Origin: Nephromyces sp. MM_2019
Taxonomy: Eukaryota > Apicomplexa > Aconoidasida > Nephromycida
DNA: 31,524 nucleotides
Reading direction: 5' to 3'
Assembly: GCA_015657535.1 (NCBI GenBank)
Contig: JADHZB010000733.1
Span: 1 to 31,524 of the forward strand
The number at the start of each line of letters is the position of its first letter. The first letter of the stretch is position 1. Below are positions 22,102 through 31,524 of the stretch, one piece after another. The notes beneath the pieces are model-generated. The model did no database searches. It worked only from the letters and a program-made list of their open reading frames with translations, and was not told where the DNA came from. The position numbers were made by a program, and so were the translations under genes.

Positions 22102-24208
22102 TCACATCACCTCTTGATTATTATCATCACCAGCATTTTCAATATTTTCAGAGTTCATGGTTAACATGCTATCCTCCTTATAGGTGAAATGGAGTAGACT
22201 ATACTGAAATAAAAGAGTTGCAACCAACAAATAATTTATTAACTTAAAACATTTGAACTTGAAGTCTTTTAAGAAACAAGGATATACTGGCTTATGATGA
22301 CTCACCATAGCAAAACAAATCATCCAAGGTAGAGCCGTCGCTATAAGAAGTGCTTCAGCTAATGCCTTTAAGATTTAAAAAGTTTCAAATAGTAAGGATT
22401 TTTAATCCCTATTTTGAACACTCAACTCATCAAATACCTGAACATTTTTGTCTTGAAATGATTGTTGACTATCATCAGCATTGTAACCAAATATAGATTG
22501 AGCTTTGTAAAGGATCAAAAAGTGGCTATTAATAAGCTTTTATGATTCAATATATATAATATTTTTCCACAATTCGCAAAACCTACCCATAAATGCAATT
22601 ACTGGTGACCCTAGTAATGCTGAAACACTGCCCTCAAGTGTAGCTAGAGTTGCAAATACAGTGGCTCTTACTTCAGTATTGACTACATCTGATAAAATTG
22701 GTCTATTAACTCCAGAAGGTGTCCAAGCAATTAGGAACCCTATTGGGGATCACATTAGTGCACGAGCTAATTTTATAAAGTAAAGTAACAAGTAAACAAT
22801 ACCAAGTGTAAGCATAATAGTTGCGTAGCTACCAAACATATTTGGCCGTCTTGGTACCACCATTAAAGCTGAATAAATCAAAGGGATTGCGATAATGGTA
22901 GACATTTGACCAACAAATGCTCGTCCTGAAAATCTTGAAAGCTTATGTGCTCTATCCGCAATCCAGCCACCAATAACAGAACCCAACATGCTCCCTATAA
23001 GTAGACATGTTGTTAACAAACTTGCCCGATAATTGCTCATTCCAATGTATTGGAACCATAGTGTGTAATAGCTAAATGCATGAAGTGGTATACTTCCTGA
23101 AATTCCTTCTAGTGTCAAAACAAGGAATGTTCGGGAAGTTGTGGCTTGAGCAAAGCTTTTCATATTCCCCATAAAACAATCTCTCATATTTGAAAAGTTA
23201 TTCGAAGTTTTTCGTTCAGGCTCAACCCATAGGTATGCTGCCAAAATTCCAATCACAAGAGAGCAATTTCCACAAATTAGATATGCCAATCTCCATCCCT
23301 ATTTTTATTTGGTTTATCGAATAAATTGTGCTTTATAAAGCTATTGTTTTTTATATTCCAAACCTGATAACCTTCAGAAATATTTATCCCTGAGAATACG
23401 CCCCCACATAAAGCTCCTATAATGCACCCTTGAACACACATAAGATATAGCTTACTTGAATTATTCGAAAAAATTGAGATTTTAACAAGTTAAGTTATAG
23501 TTTAAGTATAAATTAAGTTCTTACCAGCACTCAGAAACATTTGAAGCCAACCAAATTGTTGACCACGTGATTTTGTTGGGTACAAGTCAGGTATGACAGA
23601 TTGCGCTATAGGGCCAAGGCTTTAGATCAATTTATTAATAAAAAGATTTCTATTTTCTACAGCTTTAGAAAATTTATTATTATACCTTGCTAAGGCTACA
23701 CCATCAAGAATTTTTAAAGAACAAAAGTGCCACCACTGACTACTAAAAGATATTAGAATGTTGACTATACCCCATATCAAGCATCCTGAAACTAAGAGGA
23801 AAAGTCTGGGAGAACTATCAGCAAGAAATCCCCAGAATGAAGCACTTAAGGCATGTGCAGTGCTCTAGAATTAATAGATGTATAATGTAACATTTGAACG
23901 GTTGGGAATAAAATCTTAATAAATGACCTGAAAAAGTGTAAGTCTTGCAAGGTTGCCCAAGTTCCAATCAAATTCCTTCTGGAGGACTTTAAACAAGGAA
24001 GGCAAGAGCTGTAGGTCAAACCCTTCAATTACACTTACTGCATTGAGTGCTTAAGATCCAAAAGAAAGGGTAGCAAATTTATTTATAAGACTCAAAACGT
24101 TAAAAACTTCAGAATATCCAGGTTGAGAATAATACCTGATTGAGTCTTTAATATACGTATGTTCCTTTGCCTTGTACTAACAAAAGACTTTGCTTGATCA
24201 TCAGCCAT
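22102..24208 (-). CDS. Major facilitator superfamily transporter, ten exons
   Basis: Predicted multi-pass membrane transporter; substrate not determinable. Exons in transcript order: 24208-24136, 24049-23928, 23864-23686, 23619-23525, 23428-23364, 23298-22803, 22739-22587, 22502-22438, 22365-22306, 22203-22102; phases all agree, 469 aa. The N terminus is cytoplasmic-type (MADDQAKSF) and leads to TM1 with an acidic EGFDLQLLP motif. The MFS motif between TM2 and TM3 reads WGFLADSSPR, and its repeat between TM8 and TM9 reads GGWIADRAHKLSRFSGR, so both halves are present. About 12 membrane segments fit the length. TM10 ends in GVNRPILSD, and a final short hydrophilic tail (YKEDSM...QEVM) follows the last segment. 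Several acceptors are AAG rather than TAG/CAG. An in-frame TGA at 22750-22752 lies inside a 63-nt intron. The gene is divergent from the Deg protease gene. Confidence 0.87.
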
Positions 24209-25484
24209 TATATTGAGGAAAATTCGGGGTGAAAAAATTTAGAGGTTTAGCTTGCTTAGAAAATGATTCATTCCCACAACGTTATTCATTTCCACTTTTA
24301 TTCGTACCTCACTAAACCAAAGATGTTAAATTCAAGGCTATAAATTGTAAAAATACTAAATGTAATTAAACTTCAGAGTTCAAAAGCTAGTTAATTTACT
24401 ATATTTTGATTAAGATGGATCCTGTTTGAGTCAGTTTTATTCTATTAAATGATTAATACTGCTTTACGGTCTTTTTTCAATAATTAACAAAAACTATACT
24501 CATATATAAGTGATAATTAGGTAGTACTTGTAAATCAGATGCTAATGATTTTTATGGGTGCTTTTACAATCAATTTGGATAAAAACACATATTGAATATA
24601 ACTTCCTTCTAAACCATATCAAGAAACACAATTTTGTGTCTAGGAATGCTAAATAAAAAGTAAGCTTATCTTAAACTTGTGGATCATAACGGTTAATATT
24701 ATAGTTAAATCGAGAAAATATTCAAAGCGTTTTCTTTGGGCTTAGCTTTTTTCTGTTTGGATGCACAATTTATTTAACCTCTAAGACACATTTACCTCAT
24801 AAACAGGGTAGTGGTGTGCGTTGTAATGTACGTAAAGTTTTTACATATGTTTTAAAATCTCAACACCTAAATTAAAGAGTTAAATAAAACCTTAATACTT
24901 TTATAGTAAACAAAACAATAATATATACAAGTAATAAATCAGGGGAAATATGCAAGAACTCTCAAGCATGATGATTTTATTTGTTAAATTTACATTTTAA
25001 ACTAGCGTCCAAAAAACAGAAAGTAACCAAAAAATTGACTAATATGCATTGTGCAGTTGTTTCAGGGGTATAATTATTGGAATTATTTTCGAAAAGCAAA
25101 ACATTATTTGTATTAGATAATATTAATTTGAGTTTTAAAGAGTTTATTGTTAATATTAAATTTTATCTTAAACTAATTTTTTATATAGTGTAACCCAACA
25201 ACACAGTTTCCTTTAAATAGAAAATTTTGCAAAACTATAGATGTAAATTTTTTTATTTCTATTTTAGCTAATATTATACATGTATAATATTGGGAGTTAA
25301 ATTAACTTACAATAGTTTTACGTGCACCACATCCTTTCTAAATTTTTACATAAGTATTAACGATTTTATTCATGTTTAATACCAATTAATCACTAAAAAC
25401 TAACATCACCTTAGATGATGACGACGAGCTCAAGCTCACCTAAAGAGTTTTATTTTCGCTCAATGTTGACTAAAAGACTTCAAA
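24209..25484. other. Divergent promoter region between MFS and Deg genes
   Basis: About 1.3 kb separates the two outward-reading starts and should contain both promoters. The sequence is AT-rich with no ORF. Near the Deg start, at about 25413-25443, there is a less AT-rich patch with ATGATGACGACGAG and a short GAGC-TCAA-GCTC inverted repeat, which might be a regulatory or structured element; this is speculative. Confidence 0.5.
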
Positions 25485-28041
25485 ATGAGAATTACATCTA
25501 TTAGGAGCTCTATTTTTGCAACGTTGTTGCTGATAATTCTATATAATATTGTTTTCCAAAGCCTTGGAAAAGGTGATTCACATCAAATTCATTAGTAGAA
25601 AGCTTAATTTGGAGATTTGAAATTTTAGCTATCAACATTTTGAAATTTATTACTTTTTATGATTCATAACTGCTAAAAGATGTTATAAATATATTTTTTA
25701 TCCTATATTAGGTACAACTGAGACAAAAAAATATAATTATAAACTCGAATTAAATGAATACACTGATGACTATTTGAAAGGAAATGCTGTCAAGGAGTAT
25801 AATCTCCTACAGAAACACGATATAAACCACTTGCTTCGACCTAGTCACATTCAAGCCCAAAGGCTTATTAAATTGTTGAAATCTGTAGTTAAGATATTTG
25901 TGGATTTTGATATCCCAAGCTTTTCTTCTCCATGGCAGAGTTCGAGCTTAGGGAGGAGTGCAGGGTAACTATAATACTCAGATATTTAAGATAAATGCGT
26001 TTAATCAAATTTTTATTCACTCTTATCTTCTTAGCTCTGGATTTATTATCAGTAATAATTATATTATTACTAATGCTCATGTTATCTCCTATCAAACAAG
26101 GGTGCTAGTTAGAAAAAATGGGTAAATAACAAAAATTAAATAGAAAAACAAATCATGTATTATAGCAAAAATGTTCATTGATTAGAAATCCTAAAAAGTT
26201 TTTTGCGAAAGTGATATCAAAATCCCACGAGTATGACTTGGCTTTACTAACTATTGGAAATAAACACTTTTGGGAAGACGTTGGACCATTAGATTTGGGT
26301 GAAATACCATCCTTACAGGTAGATTAATTAATTTAAGCCCTCGAGATAATAAGATCGAACTTACTTTTAATGAAAATATTATCAAGGATAAAGTTACAGT
26401 ATATGGATATCCTGAAGGTGGCGAGCAAATAAGTATAACAGAGGGTATTGTTAGTCGTGTCGATATTTCCACTTATGGGCATTCTGGTCATAAGTAAGTG
26501 CAAATTTTAAACGAAAGTTAATAAGAATTACTTTTTTAAAAAAATTAAAGGCTCTTTGCAATTCAGATTGATGCTGCTATTAATCCCGGCAACTCTGGTG
26601 GACCTGCAATAGTAAATGGCTACGTTGCAGGAATAGCATTCCAAGGATTCAACAACTTGCAGAATGTTGGATATATTCTTCCAGTAATTCTTATAAAACG
26701 CTTCTTAAAGGATTTAGAATATAATGGTAAGTATACTGGGGTGCCAACACTTGGAATTGAAGTGCAAAATATGGAGAATCCAGGTAGTTTTAGATAGTGA
26801 AAAAATTCTTCGAGCTTATGTATTATTACCTTTACTCAGCCCTAAGAGAGTTTTTTGAGGTGGATTCCTTGGGCTATAAGATTCGTAAAATGGGATTGAC
26901 TCCTTCTGGGGTACTTGTGTTTAATATTGATGATTATAGCTTGAATAAATTTAAAGTAAAAAAATTTTCGAGCAATATTAATTGTAAACACCTTGGTATT
27001 GACTGTAAGTATTGATATTTGGGAGCTATAACAGTAGTAAAACTGTCTATGAAATATATCAAAAGTTCAGGGTTCAACTTATATGAGGACAAGTTTGGAT
27101 CAATGTAAAAAAGAGTCAGATGAAGCATCCCAGTTCGGTTTCAGGAGGGGAGATGTTTTGATCTCCCTAGATAAGTTTGATATTGCCAATGATGGCACAA
27201 TAGAGCTAAGGTACTACATTTTGTCCTTGTGAGTGGACTTTTAGCTTCTCATGAAAATCTAATCCATCAAATCAGACCTAACGAAAGGATTGGTTTAGAT
27301 TATAGTATCATGGAAAAATTTGTGGGTCAGACGGTTGTTGTTACTGTTATAAGAGATAAAAATCTGACAAAAGTAGAGGTGAGAAAAATTACCAAGAATA
27401 GTGTGAATATTACAAAAACCAAATTATTATAATGAAGGTTCCTATTCTTTCAACTAATTACCTGGTGCCTTTGCATACTTGGGATCATAGTCCAAAATAT
27501 TATATATATGCTGGGATTGTTTTCACTACCCTAACACCAACGCTTATAAAGGTAAGTTTCACTATAATTCGAGAATGCTTTTCAAACTGCAATGATTACT
27601 ACAGGAAATTTATGGAAAAAAATCTAAAAGGCCTTGCCCACCACATATACTTAAATATCTTTCCCCAAATAAGTATAAAAAACATATAAAAGAAGAGAAG
27701 ATTATGATTATTCAGGTATTAAAAGTTTCTATGATAGTATCTGATGAGTTTATATGAGAATCCTCCCATATGTTTAGGTTTTGGCCTCAAAAGTGACAGT
27801 GGGGTATGAAATCAGAAACACATTAGTAGTGGAAGTCCAAGGAGTCCAAATCAAATCACTAGAGCAATTGATATATATAATTGAGCGAAAGAATGCTGGT
27901 AAAAAGTATGTAGTAATTATGATCGAGAGAAATGATGTTCTACAACCAATAATCATCAACCATGAATTGGCACAAAAACTTAATCCAAGTATCCTCAAGA
28001 GACATAAAATTTCTAGTGATAGGGTGCTGTCTAAATTATGA
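25485..28041 (+). CDS. Deg/HtrA-type serine protease with PDZ region, twelve exons
   Basis: ATP-independent serine endopeptidase of the Deg family, used elsewhere for protein quality control. Exons: 25485-25572, 25712-25964, 26035-26121, 26186-26318, 26387-26493, 26551-26783, 26840-26955, 27134-27210, 27276-27378, 27438-27551, 27605-27715, 27778-28041; all phases agree, 561 aa. A hydrophobic segment at about 8-25 is a signal peptide or anchor, so the protein enters the secretory route or an organelle. The catalytic triad is intact: His129 in TNAHV, Asp160 in EYDLALL, Ser238 in NPGNSGGPA. VYGYPEGG and EGIVSRV are typical Deg strands. A PDZ follows (GVLV, then RRGDVLISL, NDGTIELRPNERI). The C-terminal part, with LVPLHTWDHSPKYYIYAGIVF and a second degenerate PDZ, matches the longer plant-type Deg layout rather than bacterial HtrA. 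The junction at 26318/26387 exactly rebuilds SLQ-DKVTVYGYP, supporting the model. Confidence 0.92.
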
Positions 28042-28355
28042 ACTAATTTTTTTTCAATCTAAAAGGACACTAGTTTGTATTTTTATCATTCTGGTTTGAA
28101 TTCATCACTAATGAATAACTTAAAAAATAATCAGTAATAAATTGAGTGGTATAAAGAAATACTTACAGCTCTAAAAAAAATACACAACAGAGTTTTATTC
28201 CTTGAGAATTGAGTTTATAAGACTTAGATAAATTTTTCTGATTTTTTTGAAATATTATGGTAAATTCGTTTATAAAAATAGGAAGTCAAAAAAAATTTCA
28301 GTTTCACTTGATAGGAGCTAGGATCATCAGAAAAATTCTTTTTGACATTGGAATT
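28042..28355. other. Convergent spacer between Deg and profilin-like genes
   Basis: About 310 AT-rich bases lie between the stop of the protease gene (plus) and the stop of the profilin-like gene (minus). No gene is seen. The plus-strand ORF at 28257-28502 runs over the last exon of the minus-strand gene and is a shadow. Confidence 0.55.
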
Positions 28356-29395
28356 TTAAGCACCAAAATCTTGGTCTTTATAAGGGTCAAGAGTTTTCTC
28401 AATATGTTCTTTCATAGGCTTCGTTATCCTAATTTGAAATTTACTAAAAAAAGAAAGCTAATCTCTGATGCTTTATTTATGTTGCTTTGCTTTCAGTGTT
28501 AACTTTAATCTATTTTATCAATCCAGGTCCCACTTTGGGTGGTTGACTAAGTGTGAGACAGGGTATTTCTCTAAGTTACCAACTGAGTAAAGTTGTATAG
28601 ATTTATTTTAAAGTTAGAGCTAATTAAGGTTAAATTTACCATGTTTAGAAAAAAATTCGTGCATTTGGGGTACAATTTTGCTCGATAAATTTGGTAATTT
28701 GTAAGTTACAACCAAAAAGATAGTCTGCCCGTCGTGTGTTGAACCCTGATAAAAATTATTGGGGAGATTTAATAAATAGCGTTACCATAATTAAAAACTT
28801 AAATAAAAGCTGAATGGATCAATTATGAATGTTTAAAAATAATTTGATGAGTCTCACTCTAAGTACAGAAACGCCAACCGACTCTGAAGGCAGTCCCGAT
28901 CTACCCATAATCAAAGGTGGGTACCATCTGCTCGAAAGAAGGATAAAAAATAACTGAAATGTTTTATAGCAATGGTAAAAATCATAAATTGTACGCTAGT
29001 TTGCTGTATTATTTAAGGTCAATTATAGTTTATGTTTAACTCAATACATGTATGTATCAAACAAGAGACAACTTTTACCTATAAACTTCGAATCTTTGAC
29101 CTTGGAAAAAGAGGCCCGTGGAAATAGCTTTCTTGCGTTCTTGAAATGCTTCAATGATTTGACTGAATAAATTTATTTTATGCTTATTAATCATTTCTTT
29201 TCCTAGTAATTCAATAGTACAAGTTTTTATTCAATCTAACAGACTGTTAATTATCATCGATTTATTTCCTTACTTTATGTTTGTGTTTTCAATTTGAGAA
29301 ATAGATGATATTATTTTCCCTAATGAGTCGAATATAACGGCATTGTTCCAATCTGACATTTTTGCCAGTACTTCGTTGAGTTTTACACCATTCAT
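28356..29395 (-). CDS. Profilin-4-like protein, six short exons
   Basis: Small protein with a profilin-like pattern; profilins bind actin monomers, phospholipid or proline-rich peptides. Exons in transcript order: 29395-29274, 29162-29079, 28927-28858, 28745-28640, 28582-28534, 28443-28356. Every junction is GT-AG and in phase, giving 172 aa. The order of segments fits profilin, closest in feel to animal profilin-4: an N-terminal helix (LNEVLAKMSDW), a strand AVIFDSLGKIISS, a helix with IIEAFQERKKAIS, then GLFFQGQRFEVYRW, VGVSVLRG, TIFLVVTYK and a C-terminal helix IVPQMHEFFSKH. About 45 residues extend beyond the usual end (residues about 128-172, ending YKDQDFGA). A start at Met13 is also possible. 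No exon exceeds 122 nt, so the gene is invisible in long-ORF scans. Coding status is well supported by phase continuity; the profilin assignment is likely but from pattern only. Confidence 0.72.
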
Positions 29396-30203
29396 ATTTT
29401 TTGGAGTATCTGTTTCTCTCGTTTTTTCAATATATGTAAGGAAGGGAAGTTATCAATATTCTCGATATTGAAATGTCAATTGTACATCGTTTATTAAGCT
29501 AAGAGGAAAATTTTTTTTTATAATTTAAGGATACGTTCTATGGTTTAAGGTATGACTAAGACAAGTCATTTAAAAAACACTAAATTTGAAAGTCGAATTT
29601 TTTATATACCCCTCAATTATTACACTTAACAGATGAAAAGATGTACTATTGTTGTCATTAATCTGACAGGCGTTCTTTTGTGTTATTTAATTGATAAAAT
29701 AAATTTATAGATCATCAATGTTGTAATGATTAAAATAGAAGGAATTCAAGAAATAGAAAGTTTTATTATTTTTCATATCAAAACAAAAAGAAGAAAAATA
29801 TTCACTTATCTTCAGTCCTTAAATTAAAAAAACATTTTGCTTATTTTCACGATTCATAAAATTTGATTTTAATATATGAAGTTACAAAGAAGTACATGAA
29901 TATCTTATCTTATTGTAGAAATTGTATATTTGCTAGTACCAAAAGCTTGGAATAAAATAGTGAGAACTTGCACAGTGTATATATACTTTGATAAATTTGT
30001 ATCCTTGAAAGGTTTCTATAAAATTAAATGTTCTAACATTTTTTATTAAAGTTGAATCTTGAAGGAAATTTAAAATTTTATTCAACATTTGAAAAATGTC
30101 TTACTCTGTTTATTTATTTTCAGCTAGGCCTTTTTAGTTAAAATTACATTTATATGATTATATATATAATTTCAAATAGTAATATAAAATTTCGGTAAAT
30201 ATA
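29396..30203. other. Divergent intergenic region
   Basis: This AT-rich region lies between the start of the profilin-like gene (minus) and the start of the isochorismatase-fold gene (plus), so it should hold both promoters. No coding exon was found on either strand and no clear motif was recognised. Confidence 0.5.
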
Positions 30204-31516
30204 ATGAATAGCTCTAAATCCTTTACAAAAGGATTAAAGAGTGCACTTTTGATCATTGACGTTACTGAAGAACAATATTTTCAAGGTTATTAATTATTTA
30301 TATATTTATTCCTCCTCAAGATGAATACATATACAATAATATTCAATTTGAATGTTTATGAGCAAAACCATTTTCAATTTACAAAATGTGTTCGAAATTA
30401 TTTAAGAAAATGTAACTATATATATATATATATATATGACATGATTAGCATATCAAAAATGAATATAAATTTTCATTACACACCAATTACATTTAATCTG
30501 ACATTGAACATGTTCTATAAATCCTTGCATAAATAACATATATATGTAAAATTTATGTTTCAAAAGGAAAAATTGAAATATATCAAGGGAAAGAAATGAT
30601 TGAAAATATTAAGAAAATTGCAAATTATCTGAGCTCTGAATTTATTATAGATTCGCACCTCTGTTTCCACCCAAATGATAAATCAACACTTTCTGCTTTA
30701 TATCCAAGTGGGAAGTTTAATAAATATATTTATAATAAATAAATATCAAAAAGTTGATTTCTATTTCAATTTTTTTAACAATTATTTTGTATGCTTTATA
30801 TTGTAATTTTAGTAGCTGTTTGTTTATCAATGTTCTTATTATTAGGAAATTTAAATCAAAGTAAATAATTAAATAGATGTTTATTAGCGATAAATTTGAG
30901 ATTATATAAACAATTTTGATATATTTTTCATAAATTATCATAAAATTTATATAAATCATATATACCATAAACATATTATATATAAATACATATATATTTA
31001 AATATAGAGCATATCTAAAATAATAATAAATATAAACAAATTATATATCTACATTAACAAGGGCACAGAGAATATACGCACACTATGTGAGAATTATATT
31101 CATAGGGAATACATAATAAAACAGAAATAATCTTATATCCTAATTCAACACATTGTTTTGTAGGTGTTGGTTTATGTGATAATCCTCATTCACAACTACA
31201 CCCCTTGTTGAGAGATATTAAACCTGTGAATATGGCTAAGAAACAATATTCATGTTTTTGGGAGAGTAACTTATTAAGTTATATAGAACAAATGGGTATT
31301 GAACATTTGTATTTAACTGGAATAAATACTGATTATTGTGTATTTGCAACTGCAATTGACTCATTTTATAATGGCCTAAAAACAACACTTGTGATTGATG
31401 GTTGTTCTACATTTAATGGTTCAAATGGACATAAAAAAGGAATACAAGATTTTAGTAGGTTTCTTGGAATATATGGAAGATGTGTTTACACAAATGATAT
31501 CATATCAGAATTATAA
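30204..31516 (+). CDS. Isochorismatase-family (cysteine hydrolase) protein, three exons
   Basis: Cysteine hydrolase of the isochorismatase/nicotinamidase fold, acting on amides or related small molecules. Exons: 30204-30285, 30567-30707, 31164-31516; phases agree, 191 aa. The catalytic triad is recognisable: Asp19 in ALLIIDV, Lys100 in MAKKQYSCFW, and Cys133 in GINTDYCVFATA, followed by the typical helix and strand TTLVIDGC. DSHLCFHP (56-63) lies where nicotinamidases carry their D-x-H metal site, so nicotinamidase (nicotinamide to nicotinate, NAD salvage) is one option, but spacing differs from the classical DWHP form and the usual segment after it is short. Both introns (281 and 456 nt) are TA-rich, and the two donors (GTTATT, GTGGGA) are weak. 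The gene ends eight bases before the window edge. Confidence 0.85.
30417..30437. repeat. TA dinucleotide microsatellite
   Basis: Pure TA run inside the first intron of the isochorismatase-fold gene. Confidence 0.85.
30708..31163 (+). other. Long TA-rich intron 2 of the isochorismatase-fold gene
   Basis: This 456-nt intron is over 80 percent A/T by eye and contains no exon that keeps phase. The minus-strand ORF at 30717-30974 encodes only I/Y/N/K-rich sequence typical of random AT-rich DNA. Splicing from 30707 to 31164 restores a Ser codon and the family frame. Confidence 0.7.
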
Positions 31517-31524
31517 ATATATAT

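Noticed and set aside
22750..22752. In-frame TGA in the MFS gene, possible stop recoding or selenocysteine
   Set aside because: It lies inside a 63-nt GT-AG intron (22802-22740) whose removal gives a normal TM10 length and contains an ACTAAT branch-like motif.
26319..26386. Second open frame through the Deg gene (reads GRLINLSPRDNK...)
   Set aside because: Keeping it breaks the Deg alignment; splicing it out joins SLQ directly to DKVTVYGYP as expected for the family.
28829..28916. Plus-strand frame reading like a coding exon
   Set aside because: It is antisense to exon 3 of the minus-strand profilin-like gene, which has phase continuity over six exons; the plus-strand frame could not be linked to any other exon with confidence.
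29048..29471. Two more plus-strand open frames, one with a hydrophobic tail
   Set aside because: They are shadows of exons 1 and 2 of the minus-strand profilin-like gene, and their frames do not connect through usable splice sites.
30717..30974. Minus-strand ORF of 85 codons
   Set aside because: I/Y/N/K-only composition typical of AT-rich intron DNA; it sits inside intron 2 of the isochorismatase-fold gene.

Overview
This is a eukaryotic window: strongly AT-rich, with standard-code genes broken by many introns that obey GT-AG. Most introns are 50-100 nt; those of the first and last genes run to 280-600 nt. The gene set (an N-myristoylation-type PP2C, a plant-like Deg protease, an F-type lectin with a signal peptide, an FNBP4-like WW protein and a profilin-4-like protein) and the base composition suggest an alveolate protist, perhaps an apicomplexan relative. 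That placement is inference; no rRNA or marker gene is present. No tRNA, rRNA, CRISPR array or transposon was seen. All gene models below were built by hand from frame, phase and splice-site continuity.

Layout, left to right. 1-704: CA/TA-rich flank. 705-3639 (+): four-exon PP2C phosphatase. 3640-7346: long low-complexity spacer that alternates between CA-rich and TG-rich blocks. 7347-10364 (+): five-exon disordered protein with a coiled coil and NPF/DPF motifs. 11597-14622 (+): eleven-exon nuclear-type protein with a BRCT domain and a possible Tudor/SH3-like barrel. About 15045-15343: a small possible gene fragment. 15678-17394 (+): five-exon secreted F-type lectin. 18451-21628 (+): nine-exon FNBP4-like WW protein. 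22102-24208 (-): ten-exon MFS transporter. 25485-28041 (+): twelve-exon Deg/HtrA serine protease with a PDZ region and a membrane anchor. 28356-29395 (-): six-exon profilin-4-like gene whose exons are all short and easily missed. 30204-31516 (+): three-exon isochorismatase-family hydrolase.

The genes do not form an operon or one obvious pathway. They look like ordinary neighbouring eukaryotic genes: signalling (PP2C), trafficking or scaffolding (disordered protein), DNA damage or chromatin (BRCT), sugar recognition at the surface (lectin), mRNA processing or formin binding (FNBP4-like), transport (MFS), proteolysis (Deg), actin (profilin-like) and small-molecule metabolism (isochorismatase fold). 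The most notable points are the lectin that keeps its fold signature but lacks canonical fucose-contact residues, the cryptic minus-strand profilin-like gene, the BRCT plus barrel architecture, and the strand-asymmetric CA/TG composition around and inside the PP2C gene.
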